Assembly: GCF_016481285.1 (NCBI RefSeq)
Contig: NZ_JAENBP010000003.1
Coordinates: 124,001-188,000, forward strand
Direction: 5' to 3'
DNA length: 64,000 nt
From: Streptococcus zalophi
GTDB taxonomy: Bacteria > Bacillota > Bacilli > Lactobacillales > Streptococcaceae
Under the pieces are notes generated by a model. It did not search any database. It was not told the origin of the DNA and saw only the letters and a list, made by a program, of their open reading frames with translations. How positions within the stretch are numbered: the stretch's first letter is position 1; each line of letters opens with the position of its first letter. The position numbers and the translations under genes were made by a program. This document shows positions 23,209-32,611 of this stretch, piece by piece.

Positions 23209-24387
23209 TTACTCTTTATTTTCAATTAAACGAACACGGATAATATTGTCATTTTCCTTAAATACACTGACTAACTTGTCTACTTTTTCTTTGTCACTTT
23301 CACCTAAGTCAATCAGAGTATAGGCAAAATCCCCTTTTGAACGATTAATAATATTATCAATATTGATTGACTCTTCTGATACCGCCGCTGAAATCTCTGC
23401 TACCATATTAGGGACGTTTTTATTGATGAGTGTGATACGATACGGTGATTTTAAAGCTTGATGAACATTAGGGAAATTGACAGAATGGGTAATTTCTCCC
23501 GTTTCTAAAAATTGACGAACGGTTTGGCTAGCCATTATGGCACAGTTTAATTCGGCTTCTTGTGTTGATCCTCCGACATGAGGAAAGACCGTAATTTGTT
23601 TTTTGTTTAGTAACTCTTCATTACCAAAATCAGTCACATAATGTTTAATAGTTCCTGATGAAATGGCTTCAAAAAGTGCTTCTTGATCAACCAGTTCAGC
23701 ACGCGCAAAATTAATGAGTGTTGTACCTTTTGGCATCATGGCAAAAGTTTCTTTATTGAAAGTATTTTTAGTATCAGGAGTGAGAGGAACATGGATCGTA
23801 ATATAATCTGCTTGTGTTAAAATATCCTTGATGTCTGAAACTCTTTTAACATGACTTGAAATACTCCAAGCTGTTTCGATAGAAACATAAGGATCATAAC
23901 CTAAAACCTTCATCCCTAGACGTCTGGCATCATTAGCAATACGAGCTCCAATGGCTCCTAGACCGATAACGCCTAATGTTTTACCAGAAATCTCAGACCC
24001 AGCAAATTGACTTTTACCAGCTTCAATTTGTTTAGGAACGTCCTCTCCAGAAAGCGTATTGACCCATTGATTTGCTGAAACATAATCACGAGCTGATAAT
24101 AAGAGAGCTGTAATGACAGATTCTTTAACAGCATTAGCATTAGCACCTGGAGTATTAAAAACCACAATCCCTTTAGCTGTCGCTTCATCGATTGGAATAT
24201 TATTGGTGCCAGCACCAGCACGCGCAATTGCTTTTAGTGATTCTGGAAGGGGATAATCATGTAAATTTTGACTACGAAGAATGAAAGCATCCTCTTGCTT
24301 TTCTTCACTATTGACTTCAAAATCTGCTCCCAATTCTTTCAAGCCGATTGGATTAATATTGTTAAATGTTTTAATGTTGTATGTCAT
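23209..24387 (-). CDS. serA: D-3-phosphoglycerate dehydrogenase
   Basis: A 392-residue NAD-dependent enzyme for the first step of serine synthesis. The Rossmann loop GVIGLGAIGARIAND lies near residue 138. The catalytic set is seen as FARAEL (Arg), the following Glu of DFGNEEL, and FPHVGGSTQEAE (His). A C-terminal ACT domain from about 320 (ITLINKNVPNMVAEISAAV) is the likely serine sensor. It is clustered with serC and a GNAT gene, so the first two steps of serine synthesis are co-transcribed. Confidence 0.94.
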   Translation of the reverse strand: MTYNIKTFNNINPIGLKELGADFEVNSEEKQEDAFILRSQNLHDYPLPESLKAIARAGAGTNNIPIDEATAKGIVVFNTPGANANAVKESVITALLLSARDYVSANQWVNTLSGEDVPKQIEAGKSQFAGSEISGKTLGVIGLGAIGARIANDARRLGMKVLGYDPYVSIETAWSISSHVKRVSDIKDILTQADYITIHVPLTPDTKNTFNKETFAMMPKGTTLINFARAELVDQEALFEAISSGTIKHYVTDFGNEELLNKKQITVFPHVGGSTQEAELNCAIMASQTVRQFLETGEITHSVNFPNVHQALKSPYRITLINKNVPNMVAEISAAVSEESINIDNIINRSKGDFAYTLIDLGESDKEKVDKLVSVFKENDNIIRVRLIENKE

Positions 24388-24407
24388 TTTGTCTCCCTAA
24401 TCAATTA

Positions 24408-24917
24408 TTATTTTAGACGATTGTTTGTTTTTATTTTTTGATAAGCAAGACGCTCACCATCTATAGGTACTTTTCCTTGGTAGCTAAAACCCAACTTATC
24501 TAGTATATGTTGCATAATCTTATTTTTTTCATGAGTGTCACATCTAAAATCACTCGCTTCAAAACCTTCAACTAAACCTTCCAGTAACGTTTGAGCAATT
24601 TGTTGTCCTCTATAAGATTGAGCAACAGCCACACGATGAAAAGTGATATAGTCTTGATTTTGATTTAACCACTTGCCATCATAAATAGCTTCATAAGCAG
24701 GTTCTTTACCTTCTATCACAGCTGCATAACCAGCAATAAGGTCATCCACTAAAATAACATAACCTTGACCTTTTAGGATATCCTCAATAATAGTCTCTTC
24801 ATCAGGATAACCGTTTTGCCATTGATTGCTACCACTTTTTGCTAAGAAAGTTTTGGCTTCTGCCATAATAGCCATGATATCTTTGATTTCATTTGGAAAG
24901 GCTAATCTGATAATCAT
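24408..24917 (-). CDS. GNAT family N-acetyltransferase
   Basis: A 169-residue acetyltransferase-fold protein. The acetyl-CoA loop [17 protein letters not shown] lies near residue 97 (R/Q-x-x-G-Q/G-x-A pattern). Its start overlaps the serC stop by four bases (ATGA), so it is translationally coupled inside the serC-serA operon. The substrate is unknown; the position between two serine-synthesis genes is conserved in several streptococci. Confidence 0.87.
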   Translation of the reverse strand: MIIRLAFPNEIKDIMAIMAEAKTFLAKSGSNQWQNGYPDEETIIEDILKGQGYVILVDDLIAGYAAVIEGKEPAYEAIYDGKWLNQNQDYITFHRVAVAQSYRGQQIAQTLLEGLVEGFEASDFRCDTHEKNKIMQHILDKLGFSYQGKVPIDGERLAYQKIKTNNRLK

Positions 24918-26008
24918 GCCTTATTTGCCTCTTCAAATGCTTTCATAAATTCTATTAAAGCATGCACACCTTCTTTAGGAAAAGCATTATATAAACTAGC
25001 TCTCATCCCGCCAACACTACGATGGCCTTTAATATTTTTAAAACCTGCCAAATCGGCCTCTTGATTGAATTTATCATCTAGTACTTTACTTGGCGTAGTG
25101 AATGGAATATTTGAGAGAGAACGATTTTCTTTGTTTAAAACTGGGTTTTGATAAAAGTCAGATTGGTCAATAAAATCATATAAAAGAGCCGATTTTTCTT
25201 GATTTTGTTTTGTCATTTCAGTGACACCACCAAGATCTTTTAACCATTCAAAAACCAATTTTGCCATATAAATACCAAAAGTTGGAGGGGTATTGTAGAG
25301 AGACTGACTGTCAGCTTGAATACGATAATCCAACATACTTGATAAAACGGGTTCTGTGTTTAGCAAATCTTCACGAATAATCACAATGGTAACGCCTGCT
25401 GGGCCAATGTTTTTTTGAGCACCTGCATAAATCATACCAAAATCAGAAACTTGATAAGGAAAAGCTAAAATGTTTGAACTCATATCTGCAATAATGGGAA
25501 CTCCATTTGTATCTGGTAACTCATAAAGTGCTGTTCCTTCAATGGTATTATTCGTTGTTAAATGAAGATAAGCAGCATCTGATGCGATATCTTTAGCACT
25601 AATTTCAGGAATATGATTAAAACCGTCTTCTTCTGAAGAAGCTAATAAAATTGGTTCAAACGGAATTGTTTTAGAAAGCTTAACGGCTTCACTATAAGCT
25701 TTTTTTCCCCAAGAGCCTGCAACAAGATAATATGCTTTCTTGCCCTTAGCTAAATTCAAGGGAATCATTGAAAATTGAGTTGAGGCGCCACCTTGTAAAA
25801 AAAGAACCTTATAATTATCAGGAATTGCCATCAATTCTCTTAATAAGTGCTCGGCATCTTTAATTATCTGATCAAATGCTATAGAACGATGGGACAATTC
25901 CATAACACTCATTTGTGTGTCAGCATAGTTTAAAAACTCAGCTTGTGCTTTCTTTAACACTTCTTTAGGTAAAACAGCAGGACCCGCTGAAAAGTTATAT
26001 ATCGTCAT
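24914..26008 (-). CDS. serC: Phosphoserine aminotransferase
   Basis: A 364-residue PLP enzyme converting 3-phosphohydroxypyruvate to phosphoserine. The start [18 protein letters not shown] is typical. The PLP lysine is in [12 protein letters not shown] near residue 195, and the C-terminal [15 protein letters not shown] is the substrate-binding signature. It is the first gene of serC-GNAT-serA-ogt, divergent from cutC. Confidence 0.95.
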   Translation of the reverse strand: MTIYNFSAGPAVLPKEVLKKAQAEFLNYADTQMSVMELSHRSIAFDQIIKDAEHLLRELMAIPDNYKVLFLQGGASTQFSMIPLNLAKGKKAYYLVAGSWGKKAYSEAVKLSKTIPFEPILLASSEEDGFNHIPEISAKDIASDAAYLHLTTNNTIEGTALYELPDTNGVPIIADMSSNILAFPYQVSDFGMIYAGAQKNIGPAGVTIVIIREDLLNTEPVLSSMLDYRIQADSQSLYNTPPTFGIYMAKLVFEWLKDLGGVTEMTKQNQEKSALLYDFIDQSDFYQNPVLNKENRSLSNIPFTTPSKVLDDKFNQEADLAGFKNIKGHRSVGGMRASLYNAFPKEGVHALIEFMKAFEEANKA

Positions 26009-26133
26009 CTGATAGCCTCCATAAAAAATTGCTTTTAGTATACCATAATTTTCAGAAAATTCACAACTATTTTACTTTTAAAAATCCAATATTTCATGAT
26101 ATAATAGGCCTAAGAAAAAATAGGAGAAAAGTA

Positions 26134-26775
26134 ATGATTATTAAAGAATTTTGTGCCGAAAATTTAACAGATTTACCAAAATTGGTTGGAACCGATATTA
26201 CCCGTATTGAACTATGCGATAATTTAGCTCAAGGAGGAACGACCCCTAGCTATGGTGTTATCAAAGAAGCGTGTCATTACCTACATGATAACAACATCAC
26301 TGTTGCAACCATGATTCGTCCTCGAGGTGGTGATTTTGTTTATAACGATACTGAAATCAGAGTAATGGAAGATGACATTTTAAAAGCTGTTGAGTTAGAG
26401 AGTGATGCTCTTGTTTTTGGAATGCTTACTGAAGATAATGAGATTGACATTGATGGTATTGAACAACTTTTACCTGCTTGTCAAGGTGTTGATATGGTCT
26501 TTCATATGGCTTTTGATTTGATTCCTGAGGATAAACAAAAAGAGGCTATTGATACCTTAATCAATCTTGGATTTGTTCGCATTCTACTCCATGGTAGCAA
26601 GGAACGTCGTGATATTTTTAAAAACGTTGATCATTTATTAGATTTAATTGCTTATGCTAATAACCGTATTGAAATTCTTCTTGGAGGTGGCGTGTCAGAT
26701 AAAAACTATAAGCAATTACTTAGCTTAACAAAAACAAACCAAGTTCATGGCACTGGACTCCTTGTCAAATCATAA
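26134..26775 (+). CDS. cutC: CutC family protein
   Basis: A 213-residue TIM-barrel protein starting MIIKEFCAENL. An AGGAG site lies 8 bp before the ATG at 26134 and a TATAAT -10 at about 26098, so the longer open frame from 26029 is not used. Family motifs visible are RIELCDNLAQGGTTPSYG, MIRPRGGDFVY, and the C-terminal LLGGGVSDKNY. CutC has been linked to copper handling, but its biochemical activity remains unsettled. It is monocistronic. Confidence 0.9.
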   Translation: MIIKEFCAENLTDLPKLVGTDITRIELCDNLAQGGTTPSYGVIKEACHYLHDNNITVATMIRPRGGDFVYNDTEIRVMEDDILKAVELESDALVFGMLTEDNEIDIDGIEQLLPACQGVDMVFHMAFDLIPEDKQKEAIDTLINLGFVRILLHGSKERRDIFKNVDHLLDLIAYANNRIEILLGGGVSDKNYKQLLSLTKTNQVHGTGLLVKS

Positions 26776-26797
26776 ACTAACTAGTCTCACTTGAATT

Positions 26798-26827
26798 AAA
26801 AAAGCGCTCAATTCTGAGCGCTTTTTC
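26798..26827. terminator. Bidirectional terminator between cutC and rsmI
   Basis: AAAAAGCGCTCA / TGAGCGCTTTTT stem with a 5-base loop, between converging genes. Confidence 0.9.
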
Positions 26828-26830
26828 GTT

Positions 26831-27697
26831 TTAGTCCTTTAATTGGTGATAGCTATTATAAACATCTTGACGATTTAGTTGATGCTCTTTTGCTATTTTT
26901 TTAATCGCCTGATTAGGTTTCAAACCATCACTTATCAAATGTTTAACCATCTCTGCGATATCTAGATTCTCTATTGCCACTTCTTCAGTGATTTCTTTGG
27001 CACCTGAAACAATTATTAAACATTCTCCTTTTAAAGGATTTTTTTCAATAAATGCTATCACCTCAGTGATAGAACCTCTCTGATATTCTTCAAAAAGTTT
27101 TGTCAGTTCACGAACCACTACCACCTGTCTGTTGCCATAAACACTCAACATCGTTGTTAACGTCTCTTTGACACGATAGGGAGATTCATAAAAAATCTGT
27201 GTTTCTGGATAGTTTTGTTTTTCTAGAAAAAAAGCTTTTTGCTGGGAAGCTTTTCTTGGTAGAAAACCATAAAAAATATGTGGTTGAGGAGCTAAACCAC
27301 TAGCAATAAGAGCAGTAATCCCAGCACTTGCTCCAGGTAAGGCGACAACATTAATCTCTTTTTCAATCGCAGCAAGTACTAAATCATGACCAGGATCTGA
27401 AATACTAGGAAGTCCCGCATCAGATACTTGCGCAATGGATTTACCCGATTCTAAAAAAGCAATTAAATCAGGTATTTTTCGAAAAGCATTATGTTCATGA
27501 AAACTGGTCTGTCTAGTTGAAATATCAAAGTGTTTCAATAATATGCCCGTATTTCTTGTGTCTTCAGCAGCAATAAGATCAACCGTTTTTAAAATAGACA
27601 AACTTCTAAAAGTCATATCTTCTAAATTGCCAATAGGCGTTGGAACGAGGTACAAAGTACCATATTGAGACGTTTTAAAACTTTTTTGTATTTGCAT
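26831..27697 (-). CDS. rsmI: 16S rRNA (cytidine-1402-2'-O)-methyltransferase RsmI
   Basis: A 288-residue SAM-dependent methyltransferase of the tetrapyrrole-methylase fold, methylating C1402 in the ribosomal decoding site. The motif LVPTPIGNLEDMTFRS near residue 19, AAEDTRNTG near 46, SDAGLPSISDPG near 92, and GASAGITALIASGL near 120 are all family signatures. ATG at 27697 is preferred (AGAGAG upstream; homologues start MQIQKSF). A GTG nine bases earlier overlaps the yabA stop. Confidence 0.94.
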   Translation of the reverse strand: MQIQKSFKTSQYGTLYLVPTPIGNLEDMTFRSLSILKTVDLIAAEDTRNTGILLKHFDISTRQTSFHEHNAFRKIPDLIAFLESGKSIAQVSDAGLPSISDPGHDLVLAAIEKEINVVALPGASAGITALIASGLAPQPHIFYGFLPRKASQQKAFFLEKQNYPETQIFYESPYRVKETLTTMLSVYGNRQVVVVRELTKLFEEYQRGSITEVIAFIEKNPLKGECLIIVSGAKEITEEVAIENLDIAEMVKHLISDGLKPNQAIKKIAKEHQLNRQDVYNSYHQLKD

Positions 27698-27702
27698 AGT
27701 TA

Positions 27703-28023
27703 TCACTCTCTATATAATAATTCCATACAAAAAACACAATCGGCATTGCCTTCACGATGCTGACCATAAAAAGTATTACATACATGAAAACCTTCGTCAT
27801 ATATTTTTTCTAGATGATTTCTACTTTTTTTAGAGATTGTCTCACTGGTTATGACTTTCGTATGTTCTAATTGTTCTTTCAATTGATGGTTTTCAAGACG
27901 TAATCTAGCATTTTCCTCAGCCATTTCTCTAACAGTTTTTTTTAGAGCCTCAACTTCTGCTATTGATAACAACAAATCCTGAGATATCTCATCAAAATGT
28001 TCTAATAAATTTTTTTTATCCAT
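27703..28023 (-). CDS. yabA: Replication initiation control protein YabA
   Basis: A 106-residue protein with an N-terminal leucine-zipper coiled coil (residues 5-55). A C-terminal zinc-binding domain has HVCNTFYG and CVFCMELLY (H/C..C..C..C). YabA binds DnaA and DnaN and limits over-initiation. It lies between holB and rsmI, its usual streptococcal neighbourhood. Confidence 0.93.
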   Translation of the reverse strand: MDKKNLLEHFDEISQDLLLSIAEVEALKKTVREMAEENARLRLENHQLKEQLEHTKVITSETISKKSRNHLEKIYDEGFHVCNTFYGQHREGNADCVFCMELLYRE

Positions 28024-28093
28024 TAATTGTCATTTCCTTTTAGACCTTGTTTTTGTTACTTAAATTCCTTAATTTCTAGAGGCTTAAAAGCTA

Positions 28094-28975
28094 CTAATCA
28101 GCCAATGCCATAAATTCTAAAGCATTTTGAAAACTAACATTTGCTTGCCACATTTTTTGTGCTTGATAGATTTTTTTTAGCAAAGCATCTTTTTTGAAAA
28201 GGTCATCAACTTTACTTGCAAGATAAACCATTAACTTGAAAGTCATTAGTTGCTCATCTTTTTCTTGAATTTTTTCACTTAATTTAGCCATTCTTAAATA
28301 GACTTGTGGTTGATTAGTAAGTAAAGCACTTACTACAAGCTCTATTTCCCTCATATTGTCCAACCATTTTTGATTTTTTGATAATTTTTCTGCTTCAGAA
28401 ATCGTTGAAACAAGTTCTGCTAATTTCATTGCTTGACTAGGAAGTACTCCTAGTGACTCTAAATAATCCTTAATATAATTATGGTCTTTTTTAAAGTAAA
28501 AAACTTGGCATCTACTTCTAATCGTTGGCAATATTTTATTAGCATCAGAAGTAATAAGAATGATGTAAACATCTTTTTGAGGATTTTCAATAAATTTTAA
28601 AAGACTATTAGCTGCATTAAGATGCATCTTTTCAGCTTCTTTGATAATAAAAACCTGCCTTTTTCCTTCAATACCAGAAAAAGAAAAATCATGAATAAAA
28701 TCCCGAACCGTCTCTGTTTTAATCGTGTTTCCTGTTGGTTCAATAATTTTTAAATCTAAAAACTCTCGCTCATCAATCAATTGACAAGAACGACAAATCA
28801 AACAAGGTTGATTGTCCTTTGAAAGATTAGTACAAAATAAACTCTTAGCCACATATATGGCCATCTCAAAACTAGCAAATTCTCCTGAAAAAAGGTAAGC
28901 GTGACTAAGACGTTGTTCTTTTAAAATGGTTTTGAAATAAGCAAAAATTTTAGGTTGTTGTTGTTCTAAGTTCAT
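28094..28975 (-). CDS. holB: DNA polymerase III delta' subunit
   Basis: A 293-residue clamp-loader subunit. It shows the AAA+ fold start [11 protein letters not shown] near residue 19, a zinc module with [17 protein letters not shown] (four Cys), [21 protein letters not shown] near 117, and the sensor SRCQVFYFK. The Walker A is degenerate, as expected for delta'. It overlaps tmk by four bases. Together with yabA it forms a replication-related operon. Confidence 0.94.
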   Translation of the reverse strand: MNLEQQQPKIFAYFKTILKEQRLSHAYLFSGEFASFEMAIYVAKSLFCTNLSKDNQPCLICRSCQLIDEREFLDLKIIEPTGNTIKTETVRDFIHDFSFSGIEGKRQVFIIKEAEKMHLNAANSLLKFIENPQKDVYIILITSDANKILPTIRSRCQVFYFKKDHNYIKDYLESLGVLPSQAMKLAELVSTISEAEKLSKNQKWLDNMREIELVVSALLTNQPQVYLRMAKLSEKIQEKDEQLMTFKLMVYLASKVDDLFKKDALLKKIYQAQKMWQANVSFQNALEFMALAD

Positions 28976-29613
28976 GATGACAACTCCAAAAAGGCTTCTA
29001 AAATAGTCCGCGTTTCTTCAATGACATCTTCTAGACTTTGTGAGGCATCAATCACTTTAAAACGATCAGGTTCTTGGTTTGCTATTGTTAAATACCCTTG
29101 TCTAACACGCTGATGCATGTCCAGTTTTTCTAAATCTAAGCGATTCACTTCACGATTATTGTTTTTTTGAATCCTTGCCAGTCCAGTTTCTGATGGCACA
29201 TCAAATAAGAGTGTTAAATCAGGCTTGATACCATCTGTTGCATAATCATTTAACCAATCAACATCAATAGTGGCAATCCCACGACCATAACCTTGATAGG
29301 CAACCGAGCTATCAATAAAACGATCAATTAAAACAAGATTTCCTTTTGTTAGTTCTGGTAAAATTTTCTCTACCAAATGTTGGCGTCTAGCTGCTGCGTA
29401 AAGAAGCAATTCCGTCTTACTATCCATACTGGTATGATTGACGTCTAAAATAATGTCACGAATTTTTTCTGCAATAGCTACGCCACCAGGTTCTCTTGTC
29501 ATAATAACCTGACCATCGTATTTGTTTTGCAATACTGGTAACAAGGACTCTAAAACGGATGTTTTACCGGCACCGTCTGGACCTTCAAATGAAATGATTT
29601 TTCCTGTACGCAT
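28972..29613 (-). CDS. tmk: Thymidylate kinase
   Basis: A 213-residue kinase phosphorylating dTMP. The P-loop [10 protein letters not shown] lies near residue 11, and the DR-x motif and lid appear as TREPGG near 40 and [14 protein letters not shown] near 95. It heads tmk-holB-yabA-rsmI. A TATCAT-type start region lies upstream, but no firm promoter was called. Confidence 0.95.
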   Translation of the reverse strand: MRTGKIISFEGPDGAGKTSVLESLLPVLQNKYDGQVIMTREPGGVAIAEKIRDIILDVNHTSMDSKTELLLYAAARRQHLVEKILPELTKGNLVLIDRFIDSSVAYQGYGRGIATIDVDWLNDYATDGIKPDLTLLFDVPSETGLARIQKNNNREVNRLDLEKLDMHQRVRQGYLTIANQEPDRFKVIDASQSLEDVIEETRTILEAFLELSS

Positions 29614-29661
29614 ATGTCATCCTTAACTTTTTATTATTTCCATTTTATCAAAAAAACCGTT

Positions 29662-29693
29662 AAAAAGACACTGCTATTTTTCTAGCAGTGTTT
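29662..29693 (-). terminator. Terminator of the CBS-ACT gene
   Basis: ACACTGCTA / TAGCAGTGT stem with an A/T loop, six bases after the stop of the leftward CBS-ACT gene and followed by a T5 tract. Confidence 0.85.
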
Positions 29694-29698
29694 TATTT

Positions 29699-30370
29699 TT
29701 AAAGTAATTCTTTTTTTGATGTTTGAACAATCGACTCTACATTGATATCAAATGGTTGTAATTTATCATTTAATTTTTTTCTCAATGTCTCAGTGTCAAA
29801 AACACCATCAATTTGAACTTCAATGACAACTTTTCCTGAGCCTTTGTTAGCTTCAACGGTACGGCCGATATTGAGATTTTCTTCTGAGATGGCTTGAATA
29901 ATTTTAGCTAAGACTCCCACTTTGTTCTCTGCTTCAATCCGAATCCGAACACCCTCAACACCATAACCAGAAACTTCTAAGAAAGTTTTAAACACATCTT
30001 TGTCAGTGATGATTCCAACTAATTGGTCATCTTCTAAAACAGGAAGAACACCTATCTTGTTAGTCATCATTAGATAAATAGCATCTTCTAAACTTGCTTT
30101 TGGATCAATTGTTATGACTTTTTTAACCATCACATCTTTTAAGCGTGTTTTATTTAATAGGTAATTCATTTCATAGATAGATAACGTTGTTGCTTTAGAA
30201 GGTTTAGCATCAGCTAGTGTCCCTTCAGTAACTAAACCAACCAACTTACCATTTTCAACAACGGGCAGACGGCGAAAGTTTTTTTCTCTCATCAAATCTG
30301 CAGCTTGAGCAACTGTTGTATCTGGTGAGACATGAATCACAGTATCAGTCATAAAATCTCTTACAGCCAT
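29699..30370 (-). CDS. CBS-pair and ACT domain protein (AcuB-like)
   Basis: A 223-residue soluble protein with two CBS domains (residues about 5-58, starting VRDFMTDTVIHV; and about 75-135, with VMVKKVITIDP) and a C-terminal ACT-like domain (GVEGVRIRIEAENKVGVLA). CBS pairs usually bind adenosine nucleotides and ACT domains bind amino acids, so this is probably a metabolic sensor. In streptococci such genes often follow branched-chain amino-acid transporter genes, which are not present here. It is monocistronic; the effector is unknown. Confidence 0.88.
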   Translation of the reverse strand: MAVRDFMTDTVIHVSPDTTVAQAADLMREKNFRRLPVVENGKLVGLVTEGTLADAKPSKATTLSIYEMNYLLNKTRLKDVMVKKVITIDPKASLEDAIYLMMTNKIGVLPVLEDDQLVGIITDKDVFKTFLEVSGYGVEGVRIRIEAENKVGVLAKIIQAISEENLNIGRTVEANKGSGKVVIEVQIDGVFDTETLRKKLNDKLQPFDINVESIVQTSKKELL

Positions 30371-30461
30371 AATGTTCCTCCTTATGATTTTGTCACTATT
30401 ATAACATAAATGACAACTTTTATGATAAAACTCAATAAAATATCACAGATAAAAAATAAAA

Positions 30462-30503
30462 ACTATAAATAAGTTAAATGGTGGCCGATAACTTATTTAT
30501 AGT
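30462..30503 (-). terminator. lacAB terminator
   Basis: A 15-base perfect arm ACTATAAATAAGTTA and its complement around a GC-richer loop, then T5. It lies about 15 bp after the lacB stop. Confidence 0.92.
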
Positions 30504-30517
30504 CTCATTAACAATAA

Positions 30518-31033
30518 TTAATCGTGATATTCTCCGCGATCCCATTTTTCCAAAAATTCTTCAAAGAATTTTGGATCAGATTGATCTTTGTTGATGCTTT
30601 CTACATGAGCGATTTTTGCAATTAATTTTTTATTTTCTGGTGTTTCTTTGTATTCAGCATTGATAAATGCTTCAATAATATCATTCATCAAAAGTCCACC
30701 AGTAATTTTACCGCCAAAACCGATAACATTAGCATTTAATTCTTCTTTAGCGTATAAGGCAGTTGTCATATCACGTACCAAAGCAGATCTGATACCAGGA
30801 ACTTTGTTAACAGCGTTGTTGATACCAACACCAGTTCCACAAATACAAACACCTAAATCAGCTTCTCCACTAGCAACAGCTTCTCCAACTTTTTTACCAA
30901 AGATAGGATAGTGAGTACGAGTAGTATCATATGTTCCAAAATCTAGTACTTCATGACCAAGACTTTTTAAGAAGTTTGAAACTTCAATTTTTTCATAGGT
31001 AACAATGTGGTCACATCCAATTGCAATTTTCAT
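30518..31033 (-). CDS. lacB: Galactose-6-phosphate isomerase subunit LacB
   Basis: A 171-residue RpiB-fold subunit. With LacA it isomerises galactose 6-phosphate to tagatose 6-phosphate. [27 protein letters not shown], and [20 protein letters not shown] near residue 78 (catalytic Cys/loop) match LacB. It starts 19 bp after lacA and ends the unit. LacA and LacB are both needed for activity. Confidence 0.95.
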   Translation of the reverse strand: MKIAIGCDHIVTYEKIEVSNFLKSLGHEVLDFGTYDTTRTHYPIFGKKVGEAVASGEADLGVCICGTGVGINNAVNKVPGIRSALVRDMTTALYAKEELNANVIGFGGKITGGLLMNDIIEAFINAEYKETPENKKLIAKIAHVESINKDQSDPKFFEEFLEKWDRGEYHD

Positions 31034-31052
31034 TTTATATCACCTTTCTTTA

Positions 31053-31481
31053 TTATCCCATTTTGTTAAGCATGTCAACACGAATTTGGTGACGTCCACC
31101 ATCATAGCTTCCTGTCACAAATCCTTTGACAATATTTCTTGCTAGTTCTCTACCAACAATTTCAGCACCCATAGTAATCATACGTGCATTATTATGACCT
31201 CTTGTCATATAGGCAGAGCGTTCATCAGAAACCTCAGCACAAACCATTCCTTTGATTTTTGTACCAACCATGAAACTTCCAGCACCATAAGCATCAATAG
31301 CGATACCTAAGTTATCATCTGATTTTTGAACTTCTTGAGCAACTGCTAGAGTTGTTTCAACAAAATCTTTATCAGAAGCTTCGTTGACATCAAAAACATC
31401 GTAATCGTTACTAATAAGATAGTCTTTAACGATTTTTTTGAGTTCTTTTCCTGCTGGATCAGCACCAATTACAATAGTCAT
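31053..31481 (-). CDS. lacA: Galactose-6-phosphate isomerase subunit LacA
   Basis: A 142-residue RpiB-fold protein starting [18 protein letters not shown], which is the LacA signature. It has [21 protein letters not shown] in place of LacB's Cys loop. A GAGGAG ribosome site precedes the ATG. Its promoter (31552-31580) shares DNA with the terminator of the regulator gene upstream. It forms a two-gene unit with lacB. Confidence 0.95.
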   Translation of the reverse strand: MTIVIGADPAGKELKKIVKDYLISNDYDVFDVNEASDKDFVETTLAVAQEVQKSDDNLGIAIDAYGAGSFMVGTKIKGMVCAEVSDERSAYMTRGHNNARMITMGAEIVGRELARNIVKGFVTGSYDGGRHQIRVDMLNKMG

Positions 31482-31551
31482 ATTTTTCTCCTCATCTATT
31501 TATATATCTTTTTAATTAATTTTTTGTATAGATATATTATTCTACATAACT

Positions 31552-31602
31552 ATTATAACGTTAATTAAACAAAAAGTCAACACATAGTGTTGACTTTTTG
31601 TT
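31552..31602 (-). promoter_or_regulatory. lacAB promoter overlapping the deoR terminator
   Basis: TTGACT (31575-31580) and TATAAT (31552-31557) are exactly 17 bp apart on the leftward strand. The -35 lies inside the 3' arm of a 13-base perfect inverted repeat (AAAAAGTCAACAC / GTGTTGACTTTTT, 31571-31599) that also works as the terminator of the upstream deoR gene. The same palindrome could bind a dimeric regulator. Confidence 0.8.
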
Positions 31603-31687
31603 GTTTTATCTTAAGAACAGTCTTTATTTTCTCATAAAAGTCTGATTTTGGTTGTTTATATTAAATAATCAACATTTAATGCTTTGT

Positions 31688-32443
31688 TTATTGAATAATT
31701 TCCGTGTATGCTCTCAATCGTTTCATTGCCTCTGTTTCATGATCATCTATAATGATGCCTGTAATATTTGTCAAGGAGGCAAAAGTAGTAAAATCCTCTT
31801 TACCAATCTTTGAAGAATCAACTAATAGATAACGCTCAATAGAGTGACTTAAAGCTAATTTTTGGGTATATGCTTCTGCAACCGAAGATGTCATGACTGA
31901 TTTGCCTTTAACACCATTTGCACTGAAAAACATTTTACTAAAATGCATCCTCTCTAAAGTGGTATTGGTGATATCACCAACAAAAGACTCAGTGATTTCC
32001 CTCATCTCTCCACCTAGAAGAAACACTTGAAAAGATGGTGATGTTTTTTGGAATAAAATATTAAAAACTGGCCAACAATTAGTCACAATTGATAAGGATT
32101 TATGAGTAATTTCTTCTGCTAATAAGGAAATGGTTGTGCCTGGACCCAAAAATATGGTATCTCCCTCTTCAATTAAAGAAGCTGCCTTTTGAGCAATTAA
32201 ACGTTTAGCTTCAACATTTTGTGTATTTTTTTCACGGTGAGAAATTTCTCTATATTGAAAAGCTGTATTACTTCTAGCTGCCCCGTGTAGCTTTGTCAAG
32301 ACACCCTGTTCTTCTAATTCTGCCAAATCTCTTCGAACAGTCATATCTGTGACATGTAGTTTTTTTACGATTTCCGAAATTCGCATGGTTCCTTTTTGAT
32401 TAACCATTTTAGTGATTTCTTCTAGCCTCTGATATTTTTTCAT
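31688..32443 (-). CDS. DeoR family transcriptional regulator (next to the PTS and lacAB)
   Basis: A 251-residue DeoR/LacR-type repressor. The N-terminal winged helix contains the family recognition helix VTDMTVRRDLAELEEQG near residue 31. The C-terminal sugar-phosphate sensor shows GDTIFLGPGTTIS, NCWPVFN, and DSSKIGKEDF. The expected effector is a sugar phosphate such as tagatose 6-phosphate. It lies between the PTS genes and lacAB with its own promoter, whose -35 carries an operator-like AACAACAAATAA stretch. Autoregulation is therefore likely. A second paralogue lies at 39.1 kb. Confidence 0.92.
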   Translation of the reverse strand: MKKYQRLEEITKMVNQKGTMRISEIVKKLHVTDMTVRRDLAELEEQGVLTKLHGAARSNTAFQYREISHREKNTQNVEAKRLIAQKAASLIEEGDTIFLGPGTTISLLAEEITHKSLSIVTNCWPVFNILFQKTSPSFQVFLLGGEMREITESFVGDITNTTLERMHFSKMFFSANGVKGKSVMTSSVAEAYTQKLALSHSIERYLLVDSSKIGKEDFTTFASLTNITGIIIDDHETEAMKRLRAYTEIIQ

Positions 32444-32472
32444 TCACTTTACCCCTCCAGATTGATACTTTT

Positions 32473-32508
32473 ATTATATAAACTTATGTTGAAATAAACA
32501 ACAAATAA
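32473..32508 (-). promoter_or_regulatory. deoR promoter with embedded operator-like sequence
   Basis: On the leftward strand TTGTTT and TATAAT (32473-32478) are 17 bp apart. The -35 lies within TTATTTGTTGTTTATTT (32492-32508), the complement of the AAACAACAATA unit repeated upstream of the PTS genes. This suggests one regulator binds both promoters. Confidence 0.65.
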
Positions 32509-32533
32509 CTCCTTGAAAAGTTAAAAAAACAAC

Positions 32534-32562
32534 AAAAGGGATAAATAATTATTTATCCCTTT
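32534..32562 (-). terminator. Terminator after the PTS IIC gene
   Basis: AAAGGGATAAATAA / TTATTTATCCCTTT perfect stem followed by a T-rich tract. It separates the PTS operon from the downstream regulator. Confidence 0.85.
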
Positions 32563-32611
32563 CATTATAGTAGTAAACATTTCGTTTCAAATTATTTAGA
32601 AACCATTAGTA

